Assembly: GCF_001550155.1 (NCBI RefSeq)
Contig: NZ_LRUF01000026.1
Span: 78,410-142,409, forward strand
Direction: 5' to 3'
Origin: Pseudoalteromonas arabiensis
Lineage (GTDB): Bacteria > Pseudomonadota > Gammaproteobacteria > Enterobacterales > Alteromonadaceae
Length of the DNA stretch: 64,000 nucleotides
Below the pieces are notes generated by a model. It did not search any database and had not been told where the DNA came from. It saw only the letters and a list, made by a program, of their open reading frames with translations. The position numbers and the translations under genes are program-made. Positions 17,185-25,655 of the stretch are shown here, one piece after another. The first letter of the stretch is position 1. Each line of letters starts with the position of its first letter.

Positions 17185-17248
17185 AAGCACCGCCAATTAA
17201 GCGGTGCTTTGCAATAACGAAAGCGCTTTTTTGTAAAGTGCTTTCGTT
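17185..17248 (+). terminator. Two consecutive hairpins between lafA and fliD
   Basis: The first hairpin (AAGCACCGC with GCGGTGCTT, loop CAATTAA) is followed by a short T run and likely terminates lafA. The second (17216-17248) is a long stem, AACGAAAGCGCTTT against AAAGTGCTTTCGTT with one G-T pair, just before the fliD ribosome-binding site. The second has no T tail after it, so its role may be RNA stability or a start-site structure for fliD. Confidence 0.65.
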
Positions 17249-17269
17249 ATCGTTAATTGGAGAGCCAAT

Positions 17270-18562
17270 ATGACATCAGCGCTAAGCATTGATCCCGCTA
17301 ATTTAGCGAGTCAATACACGCAAATTGAGCGACAAGCAAAAGATCAGATTTTATCTACGCAATATGCAAAATATAATAATCAAATTAAAGCATTTACTCA
17401 GCTTAAGAATGATTTATCAGATTTTTTTGATGCATTAGAAGATTACCAAGACCCTGATACAGGTTTGCTTACTAATACAGCGTCTGTTAGTAGCGAAACA
17501 AATATGAATGTGACAGCCTCAGCTGATGCAGTCAGCGGTGACTACGATATTTTTGTTGAGCAGTTAGCACAAGCACACCAGATAGCATTAAGTTTTGATC
17601 CAAGCCAACCCTTATCGACCGATGGCGAATTGGCTGTTAGCCTTGGCACGGACAGCTTCTCTGTTGACTTAGCGGGTTTGCCTGCGGGGGCAACGCTTAC
17701 TGACTTGGCCAGTGCAATCAACAATCATGCTGACAATAGTGGCGTAAAAGCGACGTTGATGCGCTCAGGGAGTGAAACATTTTTAGTGCTGACCAGTGAA
17801 GAGTCTGGTGTTGCAAATACTGTATCAACAACATTTACACCCGGTGCAGACGCAAATGGTGCAAATATTAGTAATGCCATTGCATCACAGCAAGAACTAA
17901 CCAGTGCGCAAGATGCTATTGTAAAGCTAGGTGCAAATTCAAATATTACGGTGACCTCAACCAGTAACCAACTAGATAATGTTATTGATGGTGTGAGTAT
18001 TAACCTTACTCAAGCCCAGCAGGCTGGAGAGACACCCATTAAAGTGTCTGTTGCACAAGATAATGAGAAAAGCGTTGAGAATATTCAGCAATTTGTTGAT
18101 AAATTCAATACATTATTAAGCTCAATAAACGATAACGATGCATTAAAAAGAGATGTTATGGCATCGGGAATAGGGCGTTCATTACGCAATGACTTTCAAG
18201 GTGAATTTGCAGGGAAAACCTTATTTTCCATTGGTATTGAATTTGACCGTTATGGCAAGCTATCTATTGATAAAGGTAAGTTAGAAGATGCAATTGCCAC
18301 TCAACCTGAGCAACTAACACACATGTTAACAGGTGCTGATGGTTTGATGGCGAAACTCGAGCAGCGTGTTGAGCCATACACAAAAAGCTATGGCTTAATT
18401 AATGATAAGAAAAATACTCTGCAAGCGAGTTTAAACCTAGTGACAGATAAACAACAGCGCCATGAATATTCTATGGAGCAGGTTTACAACCGCTACTTAT
18501 CACAATTTACGCAAATGCAAATAACGATTTCTAAATTAGAGTCATCAATGGGACAATTTTAA
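17270..18562 (+). CDS. fliD: FliD filament cap (lateral, LafB)
   Basis: FliD (HAP2) caps the filament and folds incoming flagellin. The 430-residue protein has the FliD N-terminal domain (about 10-110), the central region with GDYDIFVEQLAQAHQI and a C-terminal coiled coil (LVTDKQQRHEYSMEQVYNRY, ending MQITISKLESSMGQF). A GGAG lies upstream of the ATG. It follows flagellin and precedes its neighbour fliS. Confidence 0.93.
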   Translation: MTSALSIDPANLASQYTQIERQAKDQILSTQYAKYNNQIKAFTQLKNDLSDFFDALEDYQDPDTGLLTNTASVSSETNMNVTASADAVSGDYDIFVEQLAQAHQIALSFDPSQPLSTDGELAVSLGTDSFSVDLAGLPAGATLTDLASAINNHADNSGVKATLMRSGSETFLVLTSEESGVANTVSTTFTPGADANGANISNAIASQQELTSAQDAIVKLGANSNITVTSTSNQLDNVIDGVSINLTQAQQAGETPIKVSVAQDNEKSVENIQQFVDKFNTLLSSINDNDALKRDVMASGIGRSLRNDFQGEFAGKTLFSIGIEFDRYGKLSIDKGKLEDAIATQPEQLTHMLTGADGLMAKLEQRVEPYTKSYGLINDKKNTLQASLNLVTDKQQRHEYSMEQVYNRYLSQFTQMQITISKLESSMGQF

Positions 18563-18573
18563 GGGGATTAATT

Positions 18574-18966
18574 ATGTATGATTTAAATGATGGCTTTTCA
18601 GCTTATAAAAATACTTCAGTAGAAAGCCGTGCGGCTGGCGCTGATATTCATAAGTTAGTTTTAATGTTATTCGATGGGTTTTTAGATGAACTTGAGCGGG
18701 TAGCTGGTCATATACAGCAAAAGCGTTTTGATAAAAAAGCTCAGGGCATCGAAAAAATGATGCGTATTCTTGGTGGTTTAGATGCCTCTTTAGATACAGA
18801 AAAAGGCGGCGAAGTCGTTGTTAATATGCAGCAGCTTTATGAGTACTGTGGTGGTGCTTTAATGACTGCAAGTCTTCAAAATGATTTATCTGCATTGTCA
18901 TCTGTACGTGAAGTTATGCAAAACCTACAGCAGGGCTGGGCAGGATTAGGCTCTCAAGCTGCTTAA
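18574..18966 (+). CDS. fliS: FliS flagellin chaperone (lateral, LafC)
   Basis: FliS binds the C-terminus of flagellin and prevents premature polymerisation. The 130-residue helical protein shows the family core AGADIHKLVLMLFDGFLDELERV and ends with VREVMQNLQQGWAGL. AAGGGG precedes the ATG. It forms a pair with fliD and ends at a strong terminator. Confidence 0.94.
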   Translation: MYDLNDGFSAYKNTSVESRAAGADIHKLVLMLFDGFLDELERVAGHIQQKRFDKKAQGIEKMMRILGGLDASLDTEKGGEVVVNMQQLYEYCGGALMTASLQNDLSALSSVREVMQNLQQGWAGLGSQAA

Positions 18967-19006
18967 TCACACCTTATTTATAAGTAATGTTATTTGTTCT
19001 GAATCC

Positions 19007-19035
19007 AAAGCCAGCACTTTTAGCTGGCTTTTTTT
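19007..19035 (+). terminator. Terminator after fliS
   Basis: AAAGCCAGC pairs with GCTGGCTTT around a 7-nt loop and is followed by seven T residues. Confidence 0.88.
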
Positions 19036-19153
19036 GTAACTCAACAAACGCTTAAGTTCCTCTTTACTTCCTACCTTTCCGATAAGCGGAAATTAAACTT
19101 CCGTTCAGCATTTTGTAAATTAATTTTTCCTTTATATATCAATACCTTGTGTT

Positions 19154-19170
19154 TTGGAATGCTTTTTGCT
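19154..19170 (+). promoter_or_regulatory. Candidate sigma54 promoter for lafD-flhA operon
   Basis: TTGGAAT (-24) and TTGCT (-12) have exactly ten bases between GG (19156-19157) and GC (19168-19169). It lies in the 190-base gap between the fliS terminator and lafD, the only long gap before a run of closely packed genes that ends at flhA. LafK is the expected activator. Confidence 0.55.
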
Positions 19171-19227
19171 CGTTAAGCTGGTGTTAATGCAGCTCTGAAT
19201 TGTTTACGGCTGCTCGCTTTAATTGAA

Positions 19228-19545
19228 ATGATCATGATGAATAAACAGCAAACAGACCAGAAAATTCAAACCCTATTGCAAGCTATGGCGAAAGCGATAG
19301 AAGAGCAGCAGTGGCAACATATTCGTCATTTTGATCAGCAATTAATGCAGATCCTTAATGAGGCGAAGTTAGCACCTTGGTATCCAAGTTGGCAGTCTAG
19401 AGTGAGTGAGTTGAAAGGTGAATATTCACACTTTCTAGCATTAATTAATGCGCAAAAAAACGAATTACAAACACGTATGCAGCAACATCAAAAAGATCGC
19501 GACGGCATTATTGCATACAAACAATTTACTGATGGTGCGCGTTAA
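19228..19545 (+). CDS. lafD: Small helical protein at the FliT/LafD position
   Basis: This 105-residue, fully helical protein (TDQKIQTLLQAMAKAIEEQQ, then a second long helix ending NELQTRMQQHQKD) occupies the place of LafD, a FliT-like chaperone, in lateral flagellar loci. Length and helix content fit a FliD-binding export chaperone, but no diagnostic motif is visible, so position is the main evidence. Two further ATG codons follow the first within four codons. Its stop overlaps the fliK start. Confidence 0.65.
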   Translation: MIMMNKQQTDQKIQTLLQAMAKAIEEQQWQHIRHFDQQLMQILNEAKLAPWYPSWQSRVSELKGEYSHFLALINAQKNELQTRMQQHQKDRDGIIAYKQFTDGAR

Positions 19546-20960
19546 TGAAAGAATTAATCATACACCCACATGTTTCAGGGAATAGAGCCGGTGCTGAAAA
19601 GGTGCAAGCAAACTTTACTGACCCTGAAACAAGCCAATTCGATTTAACCGAACATGAAGAACACGCGCAATCTACTAGTGAGCTTCGCTCTGAGCTTGAG
19701 CAAGTAGAGACAGAAAAGCAATTTGAGCTACCGTCTCAATGGCGCTCAGGTGTATATACACAGTTTAAAGCTGAAAATGAGTCAAGCATGTTAGCGCCAG
19801 GTATAACTGCATTATCTGAAACATCGCTGCAACAAGGTGCTGAAGCGACAGTTCAAGAACAAATCAATATGGAGCAAGTTGATTCAGCCCTGCCTATTCA
19901 ACCCGCTTCTCAGGGAGTTACAGAACCACAAGCTTTGGGCTCGCTTCCTGTGCAGGATAGCCTTACTTTAGCTATGCAGACTGCTGCTGAAAATGAAGCT
20001 ATATCAGAAAAAATACGCGTGAATGAGCAAAGCCCTACTACACAGGGTGAATCAGCCTCGAAAACCTTGCTTGGTGGTTTATCTACTCAGTCGATAGCAA
20101 ATGCTACAGAGCAGGAACAGTTACAAGTAACGAGTGCTTCGAACGCTAAAGAGTTATTACAGGCTAGCCCTAATAGCGCTCAAGCTATACCGGCAGCTAA
20201 TCAATTATTAAACAATGAAACTGTTGAGTTAACTAAAAAGCAAGTACCTTTATTTAATGCATCAAGTTTGAATACGGCTATTGTATCACCGAGTAAAGAA
20301 TACCCACTTAGCAGCCAACAACAGCACATGCCCCCAGTGGCTGAGTTGGAAACGTTGCGCTCAAGTGAAACTAAAGTAGGACCGGCTTTAATGGTGGAAA
20401 CAAGCCCTACACAGCCCACTAAGGTTAAGACAGCGCTTGAGCAGCCCAATTTTGCGACGACAGAATTAAGTCGTTCATTTTCTTTTTCTTCTGCTGCTAG
20501 TTCAGAGCAAGCCACACAGGTGCAGCAGTGGCGGACTGAGTCGTTACCGACAAATAGTAGTGAATGGGGCCAACGCTTACTGAATGTGCTGCATGACAAG
20601 GTGCAGTTGCAAATAGGCCAACAGGTTCAACGCGCGCAAATCCGCCTTGATCCTCCCCAGTTAGGCAGTATTGACATAAGTATTAGTGTTGAGGGAGAAA
20701 AAACCACAGTACACATTGTTGCGAGTAATCCACAAATACGTGAAGCCATGCAACAAACGCTTGAGCAACTTCGCCAATCACTCACTCATGCCGAGCAAAG
20801 TACTGTTGATGTTGATATTAGCGATAAACATCAACAGCACAAACAAACACACGAATTTACACAAGAGCAAGATATTGCAGCTAATCAGTTAAATGATTTG
20901 CCTACCTCCGTTGAGCCTAGGCAAGCGCAGCAACAAGATTGGTTGAATAGACTGATATAG
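19545..20960 (+). CDS. fliK: FliK hook-length control protein (lateral, LafE)
   Basis: FliK is the secreted ruler that measures hook length and switches export specificity at FlhB. Residues 1-320 form a long Gln/Ser/Glu-rich, low-complexity segment, as expected. The folded C-terminal domain (about 325-430) has the family core VQLQIGQQVQRAQIRLDPPQLGSIDI (partly quoted) and SNPQIREAMQQTLEQLRQSL. It overlaps lafD by one base and precedes fliL. Confidence 0.92.
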   Translation: MKELIIHPHVSGNRAGAEKVQANFTDPETSQFDLTEHEEHAQSTSELRSELEQVETEKQFELPSQWRSGVYTQFKAENESSMLAPGITALSETSLQQGAEATVQEQINMEQVDSALPIQPASQGVTEPQALGSLPVQDSLTLAMQTAAENEAISEKIRVNEQSPTTQGESASKTLLGGLSTQSIANATEQEQLQVTSASNAKELLQASPNSAQAIPAANQLLNNETVELTKKQVPLFNASSLNTAIVSPSKEYPLSSQQQHMPPVAELETLRSSETKVGPALMVETSPTQPTKVKTALEQPNFATTELSRSFSFSSAASSEQATQVQQWRTESLPTNSSEWGQRLLNVLHDKVQLQIGQQVQRAQIRLDPPQLGSIDISISVEGEKTTVHIVASNPQIREAMQQTLEQLRQSLTHAEQSTVDVDISDKHQQHKQTHEFTQEQDIAANQLNDLPTSVEPRQAQQQDWLNRLI

Positions 20961-20976
20961 AAATGGGAGCGGAACT

Positions 20977-21414
20977 TTGAAAAAAATACAATTAGCAGTA
21001 CTTGCTGTCGGATTATTAGCACTTGGTTTTTTTGGTGCAAGCTATTTTCAAGAATCAAAAACAGAGCAAGCCCCAGTGGCCTCTGTTGATAAACCAGACG
21101 TTAAATATATGGCAATGGATCGCTTTATTATCAGTGTTGCTGACGATGAATATGCTCGCTATTTAGTGCTTGATTTGAGCCTTGGTTTTGCACCAACCTT
21201 ACAAAACGAAACAGATGCAGAAACCTTTATGCCAGTACTACGCAATGTGCTTGTAAAAAACTTTGCGAATATGGAGCACGCTACTGTGCGAAGCACATTT
21301 ACTGATGTAGAGAAAGTTCAAACAGACCTACTTAGTCAGTTTAATAAGGTGTTGGCTAATAAGTCATCGCTTGAATTGGCTGATGTATTAATAACCAATG
21401 TTTTCATTCAGTAG
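20977..21414 (+). CDS. fliL: FliL stator-associated membrane protein (lateral, LafF)
   Basis: FliL has one N-terminal transmembrane helix (LAVLAVGLLALGFFGASYF) and a periplasmic stomatin-like domain that rings the stators. The 145-residue length is normal. The start is a TTG with GGAGCGGA just upstream. It is encoded between fliK and the sigma factor and just before the stator genes it should assist. Confidence 0.9.
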   Translation: MKKIQLAVLAVGLLALGFFGASYFQESKTEQAPVASVDKPDVKYMAMDRFIISVADDEYARYLVLDLSLGFAPTLQNETDAETFMPVLRNVLVKNFANMEHATVRSTFTDVEKVQTDLLSQFNKVLANKSSLELADVLITNVFIQ

Positions 21415-21423
21415 AGAACGCGT

Positions 21424-22146
21424 ATGTTAGTTGAACAACAATGGCCATCTTCGGATGAGCAGCAAGCAGGTTTAATGAGTACACATACCGAGGGGGAACT
21501 ACTCGAACGGTATGCATACTTAGTGAAGCGTGCAGCTTCCCACATGCGAACGCAATTGGGTGTTGTTGTCGACATGGACGATATTCAGCAAATAGGTTTA
21601 GTGGCACTGCTTTCGTCAATTCGTCGTTATGGTCGAAATGTCGACGAACAATTTTCGGCATTTGCTTTTAAGCGTATTCGGGGCGCGATGCTAGATGAGT
21701 TTCGTCGAATAGATTGGCGAGGACGACAACTAAGACAACAGTCGCATCAATTGCGTGATGCTTCGCGCAAGTTATTGAAGCAACTAGGCAGAGAGCCAAG
21801 TGATAGTGAGCTATGCCAAGCATTGGATATTGATTTAGACCAGCTGTTGAAACTGCATTATGCAAGTCAAGCTGAAGCAATTGATAGCCTCGAAGCATTG
21901 CTCGGTCACGATGATTCGTTTACTGATGCAGGCAGCCAGTTATCACATACAGAAACGGCTTTAATGCTACAAAAAGCACTCGCCAGCCTACCAGAAAGAA
22001 ACAAGTTGTTACTGCATCTTTACTACAGCCATGAAATGAACATGAAAGAAATAGCCCTTGCCCTTGATTTAACCGAAGCACGGGTCTGCCAACTACATAA
22101 ATTGGCAATAGAATCTTTAACAAGAAAACTTCAACAAAGTGAATAA
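21424..22146 (+). CDS. lafS: Sigma28 factor LafS (FliA family)
   Basis: This 240-residue alternative sigma factor has region 2 (YLVKRAASHMRTQLGVVVDMDDIQQIGLVALL, FAFKRIRGAMLDEFRRIDW; both quoted in part), region 3 (about 110-140) and region 4 (MKEIALALDLTEARVCQLHKLA), with no region 1. That is the FliA/LafS plan. It should direct RNA polymerase to lafA and other late lateral genes and be held by FlgM (4875-5183). It sits directly before the stator genes, the usual lateral order. Confidence 0.92.
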   Translation: MLVEQQWPSSDEQQAGLMSTHTEGELLERYAYLVKRAASHMRTQLGVVVDMDDIQQIGLVALLSSIRRYGRNVDEQFSAFAFKRIRGAMLDEFRRIDWRGRQLRQQSHQLRDASRKLLKQLGREPSDSELCQALDIDLDQLLKLHYASQAEAIDSLEALLGHDDSFTDAGSQLSHTETALMLQKALASLPERNKLLLHLYYSHEMNMKEIALALDLTEARVCQLHKLAIESLTRKLQQSE

Positions 22147-22164
22147 CCAACCGGGAAAACAATT

Positions 22165-23028
22165 ATGCAAAGAATATTAGGTTTAGTCGTTGTGCTGGCC
22201 GCCGTACTAGGTGGCTTTGCTATTGCTGGTGGTAACTTAGCGAGTATGTGGCAGCCTGCAGAGTTTGTAATCATTTTTGGTGCGGGCTTAGGAGCACTTA
22301 TTGTTGGTAATTCACGTCATGTTTTAACTGAAATGTTAAGTCAGTTAAAATATCAATTCTTTGGCAATAAAAATCAAAATAACAAAGACTTGTATCATGA
22401 CTTGCTCATGGTGGTATACACCTTACTTGAACTGGCTCGCCTAAAAGGGATTAAAGAGTTAGATGATCATGTAGAAAACCCTGATACTAGCTCAATTTTT
22501 TTAGCCTACCCACAGGTCACAGCCTTTCCTGAGTTAGTAACATTTATTTGTGACAACCTACGCTTATACAGCATGGGAAAAATTAGCCCACATGATTTCG
22601 ATGCTATGTTAGAGCAAGAGATCTTTTCCATTGAAGAGCAAAAAATGAAGCCGTCAAATGCGTTAGGCGACATTGCCGAAGCAATGCCCGGTTTCGGTAT
22701 TTTAGCTGCGGTAGGTGGCATTATTATCACGATGCAGCACTTAGATGGACCATTGAGCGAAATTGGCTATCACGTTGCGGCAGCACTGGTGGGAACCTTT
22801 GTTGGTATTTTTGGTTGTTACTGCCTATTAGCACCTCTGTCATCGGCTATGCAGCAGTATGTAAAGAAACAAATGACTATGCTTGAGTGTGTTCGAGCTA
22901 TGTTGGTTGCCCACGCAAAAGGCCATGTAGCTATTGTGGCGACTGACTCTGGTCGAAAACTGATAACACAAGAAAGTAAACCTTCTTTTACCACGATGGA
23001 ACAGTGGATCAATAACCGAGCAGCTTAA
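22165..23028 (+). CDS. lafT: Lateral stator protein LafT (MotA family)
   Basis: This is the 287-residue MotA-type ion channel subunit, with four transmembrane helices: two near the N-terminus (VVVLAAVLGGFAIAGGNLA; FVIIFGAGLGALIVG) and two at about 175-235 (FGILAAVGGIIITMQ; AALVGTFVGIFGCYCLLAPL). The large cytoplasmic loop between them contacts FliG. Lateral stators of Vibrio are proton-driven; I infer the same here but cannot read the ion from sequence alone. It is adjacent to its MotB partner with no spacer. Confidence 0.93.
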   Translation: MQRILGLVVVLAAVLGGFAIAGGNLASMWQPAEFVIIFGAGLGALIVGNSRHVLTEMLSQLKYQFFGNKNQNNKDLYHDLLMVVYTLLELARLKGIKELDDHVENPDTSSIFLAYPQVTAFPELVTFICDNLRLYSMGKISPHDFDAMLEQEIFSIEEQKMKPSNALGDIAEAMPGFGILAAVGGIIITMQHLDGPLSEIGYHVAAALVGTFVGIFGCYCLLAPLSSAMQQYVKKQMTMLECVRAMLVAHAKGHVAIVATDSGRKLITQESKPSFTTMEQWINNRAA

Positions 23029-24021
23029 ATGAATAATTCTAACCCAGTAATTATTAAACGTGGTCGCCGCTCAGCAAAGAGTGGCAAGCATGGTGGTGCT
23101 TGGAAAGTCGCCTTTGCTGATTTCACATTAGCGATGATGGCGTTCTTCATGGTGCTATGGATCATGGCTATTACCAATGAGCAAGAGCGAAAAGATATTG
23201 CTCATTATATGCGTACACATTCAATCTTTGATGGTAGCCCCGCATTATTTGAACCAGGCAATAGCCCTTTTCCTGTCGATTTAGGGGGGTCACCTTCCGT
23301 TGTTGATCATAAAGCATCAAATCGCTTGCCACCTGATAATCCTCGCCCAGGCATGAGTGAATATTTAAAAGTACCTAAAGGCGATCATGCGCCTTTAGCG
23401 GGTAAAGGCGATAAGCTTAATTCAGTGATTGACAGTGAATTTGCAGCATCAAGTGAGCTGAGTTTATTACTAAGTAGCTTTCAAGATTTAGCCAAAGAAG
23501 AGCTATTACAGAACAATCTGCAGGTTGAGAAAGTCAGTTCTGGGCTCAGAGTAATTATTCAAGATGACAAAAATCATCAAATGTTTGCGCGTTCAGAGCA
23601 AACTATGTCGCCATTTTTTGAAGACTTATTTTTACACTTAGGTGGCCTGTTCAGAAGTATTGAAAACAAAATCATTATTTCGGGTCACAGTGATGCCAGT
23701 GCATTCAAAGGAACTCAGTCGAATAACTGGGACTTATCAGGTGCACGTGCATTTCAAGCAAGAAAAATCATGGCAGCAGGTGGGATGCCAACAAACCAAG
23801 TTATGCAAGTTAATGCTTTTTCTTCTAATAGACCGATTAATCAAAAAGATAGATTTGCGAGTGAAAATAGACGTGTCGAGATCCTGATTCTGACCAAAAA
23901 GGCAGAATCAGAGTTAGAGGCGTTATTCGCTGAGGATAACATCAATAATCCTGTTAAAAAGGCCGCTAGTGCTGCAACAGCAAATCAGCCAGTATTACGC
24001 TCGCAGGAGTTATATGAATAA
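23029..24021 (+). CDS. lafU: Lateral stator protein LafU (MotB family)
   Basis: This 330-residue stator protein has a single transmembrane helix near residues 30-48 (ADFTLAMMAFFMVLWIMAI) with the ion-binding Asp31, then a plug/linker and a C-terminal OmpA-like peptidoglycan-binding domain (ENKIIISGHSDASAF; NRRVEILI). MotB anchors the stator to the wall. Its last bases overlap the start of the PilZ gene by 8 nt, suggesting translational coupling. Confidence 0.93.
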   Translation: MNNSNPVIIKRGRRSAKSGKHGGAWKVAFADFTLAMMAFFMVLWIMAITNEQERKDIAHYMRTHSIFDGSPALFEPGNSPFPVDLGGSPSVVDHKASNRLPPDNPRPGMSEYLKVPKGDHAPLAGKGDKLNSVIDSEFAASSELSLLLSSFQDLAKEELLQNNLQVEKVSSGLRVIIQDDKNHQMFARSEQTMSPFFEDLFLHLGGLFRSIENKIIISGHSDASAFKGTQSNNWDLSGARAFQARKIMAAGGMPTNQVMQVNAFSSNRPINQKDRFASENRRVEILILTKKAESELEALFAEDNINNPVKKAASAATANQPVLRSQELYE

Positions 24022-24403
24022 GTCAGAAGAGTCGAAACGAACTCACCCTCGCTGGCCGCTTTGTGAGCAAGATACTCAACTTCCTGCGGCAATGCAACAA
24101 GGTGGCATTGCCGTTAAGCTGCATCATTCATGGTTGTTTAACTACTTTATATGCCGTGCTGTGGTTAAAGATATTAGCGTAGGTGGGGCTGGAATGTTGG
24201 TGCCTAATGAGCATAAGTTACCGGGCAAGGTCCGTGTAGCATTTAATGATAGTAATGCTTTTATTGGCACAATTCGTTATACGTATCCCGTTACAGAAAA
24301 ACTGAACTTTGTTGGTATTGAATGGCAAAAGAAAGATGAATTAAGGCGTATAGAGTTAGTTGCTGAGTTACAAAAGCAGGCTAATTACACAACGACTTTA
24401 TAG
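24014..24403 (+). CDS. PilZ-domain c-di-GMP receptor in the stator operon
   Basis: The 129-residue protein is a single PilZ domain. Both halves of the c-di-GMP-binding signature are intact: RxxxR as Arg9 and Arg13 (KRTHPRW) and DxSxxG as Asp53, Ser55, Gly58 (DISVGG). There is no YcgR-N domain, so it is shorter than classic flagellar brake proteins. AGGAG is 4 nt before the ATG, which overlaps the motB-type gene. Its place between stator and C-ring genes suggests that it tunes lateral motor output or assembly when c-di-GMP is high; that role is inferred. Confidence 0.88.
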   Translation: MNKSEESKRTHPRWPLCEQDTQLPAAMQQGGIAVKLHHSWLFNYFICRAVVKDISVGGAGMLVPNEHKLPGKVRVAFNDSNAFIGTIRYTYPVTEKLNFVGIEWQKKDELRRIELVAELQKQANYTTTL

Positions 24404-24430
24404 CCACACTTTTGGATATTGGAAAATTTT

Positions 24431-25315
24431 ATGAAGCAATTTGTTAAGCCAAAAATAAAGCTCTTCAAGGCTGAACAAGGTAAAGAGTTTAGGCCGTATG
24501 CGATCACACAGCAACAACGTCAATACGAAATTGCCCATCAGCGAGCGGGTGAGTTTAGTTTGCATAAAGCCATCGAGTTTGAGTTAGGACAGCTATTTAA
24601 TGATAGTCAGTTTGCTGTTGATATTAACTTATGTTCACACAGCACCTTGCAAAGCTGGCTGGCTGAAGCGAAACGCGTTTTCTTTAAAAGTTCTGTTTTT
24701 GAGCCAATAGACGCTGATGCTTATATCGCATTGGATTACACAAGTGCTCACAGAATGGCTGATTTATGCCTAGGTGGTGATTTAAGCCAAGCTAATAAGG
24801 CTGTAGCAGAAGAGCCGCCAGCAGAGTTAACACGCACAGAAAGCCGCATTTGTGCACGGTTATTACAAAAACAAGTTCAGGGTATTCAAGAGCTTATTTT
24901 TAAAGAGCGGGCATGCTTACTCGCTGAGCCATGTAGCACTAACAACTTACCGAGCGCGGTCAATTACCTTGCATTTAAAGTACGGTTAATTCTTGATAAC
25001 GATGTGATCAGCTGGTTCATTTGGTTGCCAGTGGCTTTCTTTAGTCAACCGCAAAGCGAGCATGACGAACAACAAACACACTTATTAAATATGGAAAAAA
25101 GCAGCCAATTTTTAGTGAGAGGACATGTTGAAATGGCGCGCAAAAAAGTCACGTTAAGGCAGTTAAAAGCGGCATTAAATGGTGAGGTATTGCCTATTCA
25201 ACTTAGTGAGCCTGCTTCTTTCAAGTTAGGTAATAAAACCTTCTTTACAGGTCAAATTGTACAACAAGATGCCAGTTTGACTTTCCAAATTACAGATAAC
25301 ACAAATAAAGAGTAA
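24431..25315 (+). CDS. fliM: FliM-like C-ring switch protein (lateral), lacking the CheY-binding peptide
   Basis: The 294-residue protein sits at the fliM position before fliN and ends in a SpoA-type domain (about 215-285, ARKKVTLRQLKAALNGEVLPIQL). The middle domain is diverged. The N-terminus MKQFVKPKIKLFKAEQG has no LSQxEIDALL motif, the segment that binds phospho-CheY in ordinary FliM. GGAA upstream supports the ATG at 24431; an upstream in-frame TTG at 24419 adds only four residues and does not restore the motif. Confidence 0.85.
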   Translation: MKQFVKPKIKLFKAEQGKEFRPYAITQQQRQYEIAHQRAGEFSLHKAIEFELGQLFNDSQFAVDINLCSHSTLQSWLAEAKRVFFKSSVFEPIDADAYIALDYTSAHRMADLCLGGDLSQANKAVAEEPPAELTRTESRICARLLQKQVQGIQELIFKERACLLAEPCSTNNLPSAVNYLAFKVRLILDNDVISWFIWLPVAFFSQPQSEHDEQQTHLLNMEKSSQFLVRGHVEMARKKVTLRQLKAALNGEVLPIQLSEPASFKLGNKTFFTGQIVQQDASLTFQITDNTNKE

Positions 25316-25322
25316 ATGAATT

Positions 25323-25652
25323 ATGACTGACAACCTTGATGATGCATTAGCAGGTTTAGAGCTTGATGGCTTAGACAACTTAAGCGCTGAGCCAAGCAAT
25401 GAGAATGATATGTCTGTATTTGCTGATGTGCCGTTAACTATTACGCTAGAAGTCGCGAGCACAGAATTAACGTTAGGTGAGTTATCACAAGCCAAACACG
25501 GCGATGTTTTACGCTTAGACAAAGCCGCAGGTGAGCCGATGGATGTGAAAGTGAACGGTGTATACTTTGCGAAAGCTGAAGTTGTACTGGTTGATGGCCA
25601 ATATGGCATTAAGTTTATCAGCCAAGATGAGCAAGAAAAGGCGGATAGTTAA
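25323..25652 (+). CDS. fliN: FliN C-ring protein (lateral)
   Basis: This 109-residue protein has an acidic, flexible N-terminus (LDDALAGLELDGLDN) and a C-terminal SpoA domain with VPLTITLEVASTELTLGELSQ and VKVNGVYFAKAEVVLVDGQYGIKF. It forms the base of the C ring with FliM and binds the export ATPase complex through FliH. Spacing to its neighbours is only a few bases. Confidence 0.94.
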   Translation: MTDNLDDALAGLELDGLDNLSAEPSNENDMSVFADVPLTITLEVASTELTLGELSQAKHGDVLRLDKAAGEPMDVKVNGVYFAKAEVVLVDGQYGIKFISQDEQEKADS

Positions 25653-25655
25653 GTA

